Shown: positions 31,622-40,984 of the stretch, one piece after another
How positions within the stretch are numbered: the stretch's first letter is position 1
Layout: each line of letters opens with the position of its first letter
Assembly (NCBI GenBank): GCA_949316235.1
Contig: OX438743.1
Location: forward strand, 25,169,771-25,233,770
DNA from: Oegoconia quadripuncta
Lineage: Eukaryota > Arthropoda > Insecta > Lepidoptera > Autostichidae
DNA length: 64,000 nucleotides
Direction of reading: 5' to 3'
Made by a program: the position numbers and the translations under genes
Notes under the pieces: generated by a model
The model's input: the letters and a program-made list of their open reading frames with translations, nothing else
Databases searched by the model: none
What the model was told of the DNA's origin: nothing

Positions 31622-32410
31622 TCAGTTATACCATAAATCTCTAACGTTTTTAAATCGAGCTATTACATTATTTTCTCTCCCACATGTTAGGTTTCTATCA
31701 ATCCAAAGTCCGTATTGTCTGGGACATTCTTCTATTAATGTGCATGCTAATGTGTCTTGACACCAACCGCATTGAAACTCTCTATTCAGTCCTTGGCAGT
31801 CCTTACACGTCTGTGAGAGACTGTGGCAATTGTACACAATCAGCAGAATAGTATTCGAGTAAGGTTCAATGCCTCCCCAATATAATCTTAAATAACCAAT
31901 TGCAACATTTCTATTAATTTTCAAAACTGTTGTATCGCAATAAACAGTGTCCTTATCAAAAGATCCAGCGACTTGAATCATCTTTTGTTCTATTTGAATT
32001 TCACATATGATATTACGCTCGTACAAAGTCATGTCGTCAACTTTGAGATCTATTTTCAAAAATCTTCTAACATTCGCTGGAACAAAAATGGGGCTCTTTG
32101 ACAGGATCTCGGTGCAACGTCGCTCTAAGGCGTCCTTTTTCCAAATGTTGTCAAGAAATACTTTCTTTGGACAGTGAAGTCGGGGATGATTGGTGCATCC
32201 TATATCATGACACCATTCACATTGGAAAGCAGCTTTCTTGCAATTGTGACAGCTTTTGAAGGATTTGCAGTAGCTATGAATTGTTTGTCTTTCAAGGTTT
32301 TGCTGTGCGAATCTTTGTTCTGTCTGTTTTATTAGAAGTAATATAGTTAATACTATAGATATTAGCGTGGTTTTCGTTTTACTGTTTTGAACAATAACTT
32401 TTATAAACAT
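31622..32410 (-). CDS. Plexin-like PSI-IPT-PSI short protein A
   Basis: The predicted protein has 262 residues from the ATG at 32408-32410. Residues 14-28 are a hydrophobic membrane segment near the N-terminus (signal anchor or uncleaved signal). Residues 48-80 form a PSI domain (YCKSFKSCHNCKKAAFQCEW; C-x5-C-x2-C-x6-C-x2-C), about 100-195 an IPT/TIG-like region (IFVPANVRRFLKIDLKV, YLRLYWGGIEPYSN), and 195-229 a second PSI (CKDCQGLNREFQCGWCQDT). This matches PSI2-IPT-PSI3 order in plexins but without the Sema domain, later IPTs, or cytoplasmic GAP domain. TTTGTTTCAG just before the ATG could be a splice acceptor for an upstream 5'-UTR exon; a LINE lies upstream. The upstream in-frame ATG overlaps that LINE and is unlikely to be used. 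The frame is intact. Probable role: extracellular binding; the partner is unknown. Confidence 0.75.
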   Translation of the reverse strand: MFIKVIVQNSKTKTTLISIVLTILLLIKQTEQRFAQQNLERQTIHSYCKSFKSCHNCKKAAFQCEWCHDIGCTNHPRLHCPKKVFLDNIWKKDALERRCTEILSKSPIFVPANVRRFLKIDLKVDDMTLYERNIICEIQIEQKMIQVAGSFDKDTVYCDTTVLKINRNVAIGYLRLYWGGIEPYSNTILLIVYNCHSLSQTCKDCQGLNREFQCGWCQDTLACTLIEECPRQYGLWIDRNLTCGRENNVIARFKNVRDLWYN

Positions 32411-32477
32411 TGTTAGTTTTACATGCGAGTATCTTAAAAATCTGAAACAAATTATTGTTATTATATTATTATTGAAA

Positions 32478-32765
32478 AAGGTATGCTGAGATGGTTTGGA
32501 CATGTGGAGAGGATGAATGAAAGAAGACTTACGAAAGAGATATACAAAGCGAATGTGGATGGTAGTGTTGGCAGGGGAAGACCACGGCGAACGTACCATA
32601 ATCAAATCGGGGACGTCTTAAAGAAAGGCCAAGTCAAGAGTACCCTAAACCGACGAGCATGTATGAGCAACCTTATGAGAGTGAAGGAAGCAGAAGAGGT
32701 GTGTCAGGATCGTAGCAAGTGGAAGTCTGTGGTCTCTGCCTACCCCAACGGGAAACAGGCGTGAC
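32478..32765 (+). mobile_element. LINE endonuclease-RT C-terminal fragment
   Basis: The plus strand gives [40 protein letters not shown] and [20 protein letters not shown], then a stop. This is a very common lepidopteran LINE tail; the same tail is at 51133-51380 (-). Confidence 0.75.
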
Positions 32766-32884
32766 ATTATGTATGTATGTATTATTATAGACGAGCAGCA
32801 TTACTGCTGGTATGTCTATGTCACAGTGTTGGAAGAGTTCACATTGTTCATCATGTTGTTATTTAGTAAATATTTAAGTCATCA

Positions 32885-33094
32885 CTAGTTTTTTTTTAAT
32901 TTATCCAATCTATTCTCGAACGAATTCACTGATTGGGCGGAGACAACCTCTTCCGGCAGCTTATTCCAGGCCTGAACAACACGGTTGCTCAGAAAGTGAT
33001 GGGCGACATTGATTATGTAATTATGTACTTTTATAATTATTTTGTTTCGTCTTTTAATCACCTTCTCTAAACTATCATGACTTTGTTTTATCAA
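32885..33094 (-). mobile_element. LINE RT C-terminal fragment
   Basis: The minus strand gives HFLSNRVVQAWNKLPEEVVS and AQSVNSFENRLDK, the conserved C-terminal motif of a CR1/Jockey-type ORF2. Only the last 69 codons remain. Confidence 0.7.
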
Positions 33095-33099
33095 GTTTT

Positions 33100-33278
33100 T
33101 CGTAATTACGCATTAACTGTCTGTTTAATTCAAGGTGACAATGTCTTTATGGGACTTTTAGCACTTAGGTCTTTATGCCTGACCTATGTTCAGTGGACTG
33201 GCTGATATGAAATAATTTTCCGAAAATAAGTATCAAAACTTTGCAAATAAAATTATATATATTTTTATTGATACTTAT
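33100..33278. other. Intergenic, no feature recognised
   Basis: AT-rich; nothing supported. Confidence 0.3.
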
Positions 33279-33480
33279 TAACCGACTTCAATCAAAAAAG
33301 GAAGAGATTCTATGTTCGGCTATATGTATTTCTTTTTATGTAACTACGAGATTTGGCGGTTGATTCGCGTGATTCTATTTGCAAATGAAAGAGGTTTCTG
33401 TCAAGTTGGTCCCATTGTAATTTGAGTATAATCGGTTTAGTAGTTTTTTTGTAATTCGGATAACTTTTTCTTCGAAATAT
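33279..33480 (-). repeat. Repeat family Y module, reverse
   Basis: AACCGACTTCAATCAAAAAA, TTTGGCGGTTGATTCGCGTG and TTGGTCCCATTGTAATTTGA are the reverse of 460-650. Confidence 0.6.
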
Positions 33481-33892
33481 ATCTTTTTAATGTATTAGAA
33501 ATAATAATAATTACGACAGTGTACATAGTAAATAACTGATTAAGTAATACGAGCGTTTCAGTAAAATAATTTTTTACTTTATACTAGCTGAAGACGGTTT
33601 GGGCATGCTAGGTAAGTGAAATAGAAGGTATTGGCATAGGTAGTTTTTTTTTTTCAAAACCGACTTCGACTAAGTTTTTTATCGTTTGAGGGTCGCGTTT
33701 GTAGCTTATTCCATATAATTACATCATTAAATTAAATGAATAAAAAAAACTTGGAGGAAATATGAGGTCCAAATAAATATCGCTTGATATAGGAACTCTG
33801 CGAATCCCGCCAGTCACATATCAATACAGCCGGTGCGTGCGTCGTGGATGGTTTGAAAAAAAAATAAACTATGCCAATAACTTTAATAGCAC

Positions 33893-34182
33893 AACTGGTT
33901 GGTACTTGACCTCAATCACGCCTGATGTTAAGTGAAGATGAGGTCGAAGGTGGAAGCGTACTGACCCGGAAACCCCAACACATTTGGAGGACTGGTTACT
34001 TATCTCTGACAACCGGAACACAACAATGCTATTAACATTGCTGCGTGGCGGCAGATTTAGATAAGATGGTGGTAGCTAGCCAGGCGGACATTTAAAATGC
34101 CCTACCACCAACCAAAGTACTTAAACATGTACCCCGCCGGAAAACCCAAAGTTGTTTACATTGATCCTCGGAGGCGGTAATA
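33893..34182 (-). mobile_element. SINE-B copy, 5' end degraded
   Basis: GGTTGGTACTTGACCTCAAT, GGTGGTAGCTAGCCAGGCGG, then a deleted B-box region; GAGGCGG ends it. Confidence 0.75.
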
Positions 34183-34689
34183 CAATTTCTGTTTCATTTA
34201 CCTAATATGCCCTATTATTTTCCTTACGGTAAAAAAACTCATCCGGTATACAGTAAGATATTACGTACATACCTCTAAAATTACTTTTCGCGTATAATAC
34301 AGAACAGTTATTCCACTATTACATAATTTACTGGATCTACACCACCGAACTCTTTCGAGTGAATCTCAAGAAAAACAATTGTAGATTTTCAATCCCATAT
34401 TTATCATTGCCGTTTGCTTATTTTAACGATTTGTAAATAAAGTCATTGATATCACAAACTGTTATTATACATTCATCGTATAACACAATGAAATGAGGTC
34501 ACGGTATGAGGACATCCGCAATCGAATCCTCTGCTAAAACCGCTATTTACTGATCTTTGCAGTTGTTCCGATTCCGAATGGAATGAATAAAACTATTAGC
34601 ATTATTATTTAAATACTAACTTTATGTTATATATTTGGTTCTTGAACAAATACCAAGGTTGCCTGGAAGAGATCCACACTACATAGTTA

Positions 34690-34855
34690 CATATTTTTTT
34701 TGTAAATAAATACATATTATTTATATACAAAAAAAAAATGTAATTATGTAGTATATCAACCATCTGGTATCCACAACACAAGCCTATAGTTGCTTAATGT
34801 GGAACTAGATGGCGCTGTGTGTGTGTCTAGGGATATTTATTTATTTAATATCCAG
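34690..34855 (+). mobile_element. SINE-A 3' half
   Basis: CATCTGGTATCCACAACACA, then GGAACTAGATGGCGCTGTGT and a (TTTA) tail. The tRNA-like head is missing. Confidence 0.65.
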
Positions 34856-34954
34856 AACATTGCCTTTAATTAATATAAAAAAAATAAAAAAATGCCCCTA
34901 AATAACCTAAGGAATTTATATCAGTGTAATTAGGTACTATGATATAAAGATTTT

Positions 34955-35190
34955 TTTATGCACAACGGGTTGGTACTTGACCTCAATCACACCTGATGTT
35001 AAGTGAAGATGAGGTCGAAGGTGGAAGCGTACTTACCCGGAAACCCCAACACATTCGGGGGACTGGCTATCTTATCTCTGACAACCGGAACACAACAATG
35101 CTATTAACATTGTTGCTTGGCGGCACATTTAGATAAGATGGTGGTAGCTAGCCAGGCGGACAATTAAATTCCCTACCACCAACCAATTGT
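34955..35190 (-). mobile_element. SINE-B copy, 5'-truncated
   Basis: Starts ATGCACAACGGGTTGGTACT; the match stops after CCTACCACCAACCAA, so the tRNA-like head is absent. Confidence 0.8.
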
Positions 35191-35399
35191 GTATGTAATA
35201 CATAAATGAAATACTTAAATTTTCAACATTTATTACATAATATTTGACCCATTTATCCTGAATATAAAGCCAGAGAATATTAAGAAATCGTGTTTGTATA
35301 AAACAGTAAACAATAGTTAATACAAATTAGAAATCTCTCTTCTCTCTTATTCTAGTTTATTAGTATTTGTTTGGTGTTTGTTGTAGTGTTTGTTTGTTT

Positions 35400-35690
35400 G
35401 GTGTTTGGTTTGGTGTAGTGGTTAGCAACTCTGACCACTATACCAAAAGGTTGCGGTTTCGAATCCCGCTAGGGGTATATGTTTGTGTGATGAATACGGA
35501 CATGTGTACCCGAGTTATGGATGTTTTCATTTATAATATGTATGTATTTAAAAAAAATGGATCTATGTAGTATATCAACCATCTGGTATCCACAACACAA
35601 GCCTATAGTTACTTACTGTGGAACTAGATGGCGCTGTGTGTATGTCTGAGGATATTTATTTATTTATTTATTATTTATTTAGTATTATCT
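35400..35690 (+). mobile_element. SINE-A copy, full length
   Basis: Head TTTGGTGTAGTGGTTAGCAA, TTCGAATCCCGC, the TGTGTGATGAATACGGACAT body and a (TTTA)n tail. Confidence 0.85.
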
Positions 35691-35947
35691 TATTATAGTC
35701 GTCTCTTTTATGTTGTATCTGTAGGTATGTATAAAATAAAAAATCTGTAAAGTCGAAAAAATAAATTGAATCGCTATTTCCTAACAATACAATCTTGTAA
35801 TTTATTGTAATGTAAATGTAAAGTAATTAGATATTAGTCAAGCCCCCGTAGACAAGTGTCAAAGACTCCTTTATGACATACGCTATCGACTCATTACTGG
35901 CAGTTGTTTACTTGTCAATAAATATAAAATAAACTATTGGACAGTTA

Positions 35948-36560
35948 AGAGGGTTTATTCCGTCCAGTGGCGCTCTCATTGATAGATAAAACGTTTATTA
36001 GCATATTACAGAAACATATACAAAAATATTTGACCTTGAAATTGAATATTTAATACAACGGTTAACTTATACTCGTAATAGAGTTGTGTGTGTGTGTACC
36101 ACAAATGACCCATCGCTCAGTGTCCATCATCACCTCATCATAAGACAATGATTTTCAGCTAGTGCCCTGCGAAAGAAAGTGAGCGAAGCGATTTGATAAA
36201 TTAAGATTACAGAATAAATAAAAAAAAATCGTTCTCACCTGCTTTCGAGAAGCGTCAAATAAATAATACACAAATAGCTTTAAGTTTATATAAATATTTA
36301 TGTATGTTTATCCGTTTATCTTGTATCCATAGCACAAGCTTTGCTTAGTTTGGGACTAGATGATTGGTGTAAGTGTCCGAAATATATAAAAAAAAAAATT
36401 ACGGTCATTTTCGAAAACTACAATGGACATTTTTTATATAATCGCGAAATTTATGTATATTTTAGACTTCTCGAGTGCAGGTCAGAGGGATTTCTTTGTT
36501 TATTCTGTATTTAAAAAGAAAACTTAATTTATCCAACTACGGACGGAATAAACGAGGTTT
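35948..36560. mobile_element. DNA element M4, ends GTTTATTCCGTCCAGTGGC
   Basis: GTTTATTCCGTCCAGTGGC on the left and CGGACGGAATAAAC on the right are terminal inverted repeats; a 4-bp GAGG flank occurs on both sides. Inside are CTGCTTTCGAGAAGCGTCAA and TTCTCGAGTGCAGGTCAGAG motifs that recur at 44117-44460 and 58040-58175. A SINE-A' tail (36270-36395) is nested. Non-coding MITE. Confidence 0.6.
36270..36395 (+). mobile_element. SINE-A' tail nested in M4
   Basis: ATAAATATTTATGTATGTTT and TTTGCTTAGTTTGGGACTAG with AGTGTCCGAAATAT match 30420-30520. Confidence 0.6.
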
Positions 36561-36562
36561 TT

Positions 36563-36620
36563 TTTTTATGCACGACGGGTTCGTACTTGACCTCAATCAC
36601 ACCTGATGTTAAGTGAAGGT
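36563..36620 (-). mobile_element. SINE-B 3' tail only
   Basis: ATGCACGACGGGTTCGTACT, then ACACCTGATGTTAAGTGAAG; the remainder is absent. A severely 5'-truncated copy. Confidence 0.7.
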
Positions 36621-36784
36621 GCGAAGCGTTTGTCGTTATAAAAACCTATGCTAGTTATCTAGTGGGGGCTCCACATACAAAATCAATGCGAAATTATATC
36701 CTTACTGAACATCTACAATTTATCAACGAACTGATGTTATTTTCATTTTAACAGTAACAACCACAGCTTCTAGTAAAGTTTGTC

Positions 36785-37190
36785 ACAAATTAATATTTAT
36801 CCGTGGTTGCTAATCTCCCTGATAATTTTCGTGCGATGGCGACCTTCTCGCTCCTACAGGTTAGATGGGCAGTTCGGGTGTACCAGCTGGATCTGATGAT
36901 CTTCGATTTGTCATATTTATTGCTGATAATCACACCGACCTTCTCTACACTTTTTCCATACAAACCCAAACTGTATCTACTTAGTTTCCCTGTGTAAAAA
37001 CTACAAAATCGTCTAAATATGTAATGCCATTCTGATGTTTACCATGAATACACAAAAACTACTGGACCGATTGCGCTGAAATTACAATGGGACCAAATCG
37101 ACGGTATCCCCATTCATTTACATAAAGAACCATGTGAATCAACCGCCAAATCTCGGATATGTACACCGATATATACATAAAAAAAAAAAA
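36785..37190 (+). repeat. Repeat family Y, about 400 bp
   Basis: Collinear with 205-600: GTTGCTAATCTCCCTGATAA, CCCAAACTGTATCTACTTAG and ACTACTGGACCGATTGCGCT. No coding capacity. Confidence 0.7.
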
Positions 37191-37199
37191 TACTACCAC

Positions 37200-37900
37200 T
37201 ACTTACCAGATAAGATGGTGAGACTCTAATGGCTATGCTATGACATAAACTTAATAATTTGTTATCTGTGTTCTCTCTCTTGGTGGATATTAAATTCGTG
37301 TTTTGCGTATTCATGACTATGACTCATCCGACCGAATTCGGTCATGGTAACCGCTTCAGACACCATTAGTACACCGCTGATAAGCTCTACGATGGTTAAA
37401 TTAAGCCAATCTTGGACACAAATTCCTTCGTGCACTAAGGTCGTGAGGACACCATTTGGCGTCTGGTCAGGACACTGGTCAGGCCGCACTTTTCTGGTCG
37501 ATGTGCTGTGAAACCTTCCTATCGCATGGGCTCTTGGCTTTACCTTTCGTGTGCTGCTTCTGAACATCTATACATCGGAGGAGCTACGTAATACAGGTTA
37601 TAAACGCCGTTCTATATGTGGCGCTAAAATCAGTACACCATTTGTGCCACATTTCGGTGAATTATGGGAAAAGCCGGTTGCATAATATATACAACGTTAC
37701 TGAACGCACAGACAGCATTAAAATTGAATTTGCAGCCAAACATAAATAAGAAAAATTTCTCTGGTTATTGGAATATTATCCTTTTTCCATTGTTTCAATT
37801 TTCTTTAAATTTAAGATTAGTTTGTTGATTACCTCAACAACTAGTATAATATTGATGTCGACTAGTACTTGAAAACTTAGGTCGAATTTTTTGATTTTTG
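37200..37900. other. Intergenic between repeats and plexin-like gene B
   Basis: A 101-codon minus frame at 37262-37567 has no recognisable domain. No repeats recognised. Confidence 0.3.
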
Positions 37901-37904
37901 TTAA

Positions 37905-37917
37905 TTTATTTTTTATT
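37905..37917 (-). terminator. Candidate poly(A) signals of plexin-like gene B
   Basis: Two AATAAA hexamers on the minus strand (37905-37910 and 37912-37917), 70-80 bases after the stop codon. Confidence 0.5.
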
Positions 37918-37988
37918 TGAATTCATTCATCAGTATACATATATTGCCGTTTCATCGTTATGACGAGAGCTACAACAAATTGAATCCT

Positions 37989-38885
37989 TTAAACATAGTA
38001 CAGCTGCTTTCCATATGGTTGGCATGTTAATCTGCTAAGAGTCCATTTCATAAAATCATTGACACATCGATCTCCTATCACACAGCTGTTCATTACCTCA
38101 CACCATCCGCATTGGTATTCAGGAGGCAGTATTCTGCAGGATTCACAGTCGTTGGCCATCAGCTCACACCTATACACAATAACTGGAATTTCATTTGAGA
38201 AGGGCTCAGCACCTCCCCATATCAATCTAAAAGTACCAGTTTCAGTTTCACCCACAGATCTGCTATCTATTGTGAAAGGATAACAGTAAACCATTTCGTT
38301 CAGAATTAGTCCTCTTACATGCACGTATTTATCCTTATATCTGATCTGACAAAGTATTTCCTTATCATATACGACAGGGTCTACAGCGTGCAGTTTGATC
38401 CTCAAATTAGATTTCACTCCTGCAGCAATAAGTATATGACCTTGATGTTTGATATTAGGACATATGCTGTATTCACTCATATTTGGCTTTTCGAAGCTGT
38501 ACTTAGCATACGGGCATAACGCCTCGGCTTTGTGGGTGCATCCATAATTATGGCACCAGTTGCAAGGATACCAGAGGCTTTTTACGCATTCGTAGCATGT
38601 GCGAAGGGATTGGCAATACGCCCCGACATCTTTAATCATGGCTCTATCAATATCATGTTCGTTCATTGATTTGAGGAACTCCTTGAGTTTCAATTCATCT
38701 TCAGTTGATAACCTTTCACTTGATGCCTCGTTGATTTTGAAATCTTCTGCTAGCTGCGGTTTGTTACTTAGCATTTGACATTTAACCGTTACTGTTACGA
38801 GTACCATTATAGCCACCACAATCATAATGACCGTGCCACTCAAAGGGCTTTCTAAAAATATTGAATTACATCGTCCATTATCCAT
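37989..38885 (-). CDS. Plexin-like PSI-IPT-PSI short protein B
   Basis: The ATG at 38883-38885 gives 298 residues; the frame extends upstream only through non-ATG codons. Residues 18-34 form a strong membrane segment (TVIMIVVAIMVLVTVTV). About 45-85 is a charged stem, 91-124 a PSI domain (YCQSLRTCYECVKSLWYPCN), 150-235 an IPT/TIG-like part (ILIAAGVKSNLRIKLHAVDP, RLIWGGAEPFSNEIPV) and 240-274 a second PSI (CESCRILPPEYQCGWCEVMN). Module order and Cys spacing match plexin PSI2-IPT-PSI3, and the protein is clearly paralogous to gene A 6 kb away. Sema and GAP domains are absent. If the membrane segment is a signal anchor, the modules face outside (type II). A TATA box and poly(A) signals frame the ORF, so it looks like a complete intronless gene. 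Ligand unknown. Confidence 0.8.
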   Translation of the reverse strand: MDNGRCNSIFLESPLSGTVIMIVVAIMVLVTVTVKCQMLSNKPQLAEDFKINEASSERLSTEDELKLKEFLKSMNEHDIDRAMIKDVGAYCQSLRTCYECVKSLWYPCNWCHNYGCTHKAEALCPYAKYSFEKPNMSEYSICPNIKHQGHILIAAGVKSNLRIKLHAVDPVVYDKEILCQIRYKDKYVHVRGLILNEMVYCYPFTIDSRSVGETETGTFRLIWGGAEPFSNEIPVIVYRCELMANDCESCRILPPEYQCGWCEVMNSCVIGDRCVNDFMKWTLSRLTCQPYGKQLYYV

Positions 38886-38978
38886 TATATAAGGTTCATT
38901 ATTTTGATTAGCAGGCAAGTCATCGTTTGTTTTGTAAAATCTAATGTTATTATAAGAATAGTTCAATCGGTCAGTTTA

Positions 38979-38985
38979 TTTTATA
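38979..38985 (-). promoter_or_regulatory. TATA box of plexin-like gene B
   Basis: TATAAAA on the minus strand about 95 bases before the start codon. A 12-codon upstream ORF lies between it and the gene; its TAA overlaps the main ATG as TAATG. Confidence 0.45.
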
Positions 38986-39154
38986 ATAGCATACAAAACG
39001 GTAGGCGCTTTCATTATTTTCTTTTTTAAATTAAAATAGTGCTATAATGACTGATGCATTATAGTGCAAACATCCGCCTCTTGGTTTACCGTCATTGTTC
39101 AATAGAATTTCAAACTTAGAGCATTCATTCCAATGTATTATAGGTACTTACAAA

Positions 39155-39520
39155 ATTCTGTTGCCAGTCCTTCAGACTGCAAGCCACTCGTCTGTGGAAC
39201 TCTTTGCCGGAATCTATTAGGAAAGCTCAATCTTTAAGTATTTTTAAATTTCAAGTCAAAAACCACTACTTAGGTCTCTGACTTTTTTCTTTTCGTTAAC
39301 TCCCGCCTCGTGAACATTAGTTGACTATCTGTAAGTGCTTCTATGTATCGTGCACACTATACCTGTTTGTCTACCTACAAATGTCCTATAGCTGTGGGTT
39401 GTCTGGAAGAGATCGCTTATAGTGAAAAGACCGCCTAATTGTGTTCTATTGTTATCATGAAAAATTATTGTAAATTATTTTGCGCAATAAAGAGTATTTG
39501 TATTGTATTGTATTGTACTT
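39155..39520 (+). mobile_element. 5'-truncated Jockey/CR1-group LINE
   Basis: The plus strand gives ATRLWNSLPESIRKAQSLSI and FKFQVKNHYLGL, then a 3' UTR with GGAAGAGATCGCTTATAGTG, TTGCGCAATAAAGAGTATTT and an (ATTGT)n tail. Same family as 26335-27770. Confidence 0.75.
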
Positions 39521-39531
39521 ACATAGCATCA

Positions 39532-39680
39532 TGACGGCCTCTTTGGTGTACTGGTTACAGACCCTGACCGCTATGTCTAGAGGTTACTGGTTCGAGTGCC
39601 ATATGTATGTTGGAGTATGGCATATGTTTTGAATACGGACATGTGTAGGTACCCGAGTTATGGCTGTTTTATTACCCGAC
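39532..39680 (+). mobile_element. SINE-A copy, diverged
   Basis: GACGGCCTCTTTGGTGTACT, GGTTCGAGTGCC and TTTTGAATACGGACATGTGT. Boxes partly mutated; the 3' part is replaced by the next repeat. Confidence 0.65.
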
Positions 39681-39995
39681 TGCGGCGAAGCCAAAAAAGG
39701 AGGGTTATATGTTTGATCTGTATGTATGTCCGTCCCTATGTTCCCTCGTAACTACTAAACGGCTCAACCGATTTTGATGAATGATACGTCGCGATTCGTC
39801 TTTATTGTGCGAGTGTCATTGGGTATATAAAATTCTAAAAAATCAAATGGTCGTTTTTCTCGTGCCAAATTGTATGTGTTCAAATTTTTTTTTCTTCAAA
39901 ACCTATAGAGTGTGGTATCGAAATGAAGGGTAATTTGAAATGAGTATCATGGCCGGAAGAATAATATAAGTCTTTTAATTATAGAAAATTGGAGA
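39672..39995 (+). repeat. Interspersed repeat, CCCGACTGCGGCGAAGCC start
   Basis: TTACCCGACTGCGGCGAAGC through AACTACTAAACGGCTCAACC to a GAAATGAAGGGTAATTTGAA stretch is typical of short non-autonomous insect elements. The start also appears at 896-915 (TTACCCGACTATGGCGCAGC). Confidence 0.5.
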
Positions 39996-40019
39996 GCCAT
40001 ATCCATAATACCTAGTTAG

Positions 40020-40200
40020 TAAGCTAGCCTAGTTGCTTAGTGTGGACCTAGATGGCGCTGTTGTTAACATTGCTGATTGGCGGCAGAAAGTGGTAGCTAG
40101 CGTCACAGAATAGGTAATAGTACTAACGCTAGCGTAGACATTTAATAAAACCAAACCGAGTACTAAACATGTACCCCGCTGGGATCGAACCTGTATTTCG
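40020..40200 (-). mobile_element. SINE-A/SINE-B mosaic fragment
   Basis: TGGACCTAGATGGCGCTG (SINE-A body) joins CATTGCTGATTGGCGGCAGA and ATGTACCCCGCTGGGATCGA (SINE-B reverse). Internal deletions. Confidence 0.5.
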
Positions 40201-40399
40201 TAAGCCTTATTTTGAGGAGAGATATAGCAACTAGAACAGTGGAGATAAAAGTTTTATATAGTTTCAACCAACAAGGCACCGGCTCTAAGACGAAGTTATA
40301 GCTGTGCAACTCGTAAATAGGAGAAGCGGATTTTGAGTCTCCTACCGCTGTAGGGTTGTCACTCGTCAAGGTTAAAAGAATTTAGTAACAAAAACACTG

Positions 40400-40590
40400 T
40401 TTACTTGACCAGAATGGCAATGAATGACTCACTGCCCGCGTCGGTTTTTCCCGACACTTACAACCTTGGGATCTTCAAGTCTAGAGTGAATAGGCATTTA
40501 CTGGGTGCGCGTGATACATCTTCGGCTACATCGTCACTTTCCATCAGGTGAGATTGTAGCCAAACGCGAAACCAGTTTAAAAAAAAAAAT
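40400..40590 (+). mobile_element. LINE C-terminus and 3' end
   Basis: The plus strand gives NDSLPASVFPDTYNLGIFKS and RVNRHLLGARDTSS, then a stop and a poly(A) tail. Same class of LINE as 18560-18830 and 41870-42185. Confidence 0.65.
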
Positions 40591-40595
40591 GTTTA

Positions 40596-40900
40596 ATCGC
40601 CTCGTGGGTCAATGTGAACAACATAGGGTTTACAAATCGGAGGTCGCGGGTTCGATTCCCGTCAGGGGTACACGTTAAGTACTCGGTTTGGTTGGTGGTA
40701 GGGCATTTTAAATGTCCGCCTGGCTAGCTACGAGTATCTTATAAGTCTACCGCTAAACAGCAATGCATTGTTGTGTTCTGCTTGTCAGTAAGATAGCCAG
40801 TCCCCAAAATAAGATACGGTTTCTGGGTCAGTACGCTTCCACCTTTGGCCTAATCTTCACTTAACATCAGGTGTGAATGTGGTCAAGTTCTAAAATGTAG
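40596..40900 (+). mobile_element. SINE-B copy
   Basis: CGCCTCGTGGGTCAATGTGA, the GGTTCGATTCC B box, TGGTGGTAGGGCATTTTAAA and TCTTCACTTAACATCAGGTG, with several small deletions. Confidence 0.8.
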
Positions 40901-40984
40901 TTTTCGGTTGCAACGTAACGAAATTGATCGGTAATCTAACGAATAGCGAATGCGACTGCACCATGAGACGTTCGTTATGCTAGA

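Noticed and set aside
32411..32605. N-terminal extension of plexin-like protein A
   Set aside because: The upstream ATG lies in the opposite strand of a LINE tail and a good splice acceptor precedes the internal ATG; the shorter start fits the paralogue better.
37262..37567. 101-codon minus-strand frame upstream of plexin-like gene B's 3' end
   Set aside because: Charged, compositionally uneven sequence with no recognisable domain or promoter.
38886..38966. N-terminal extension of plexin-like protein B
   Set aside because: The extension begins with a TTG codon, not ATG; the ATG at 38885 follows TATA-box and 5'-UTR geometry.
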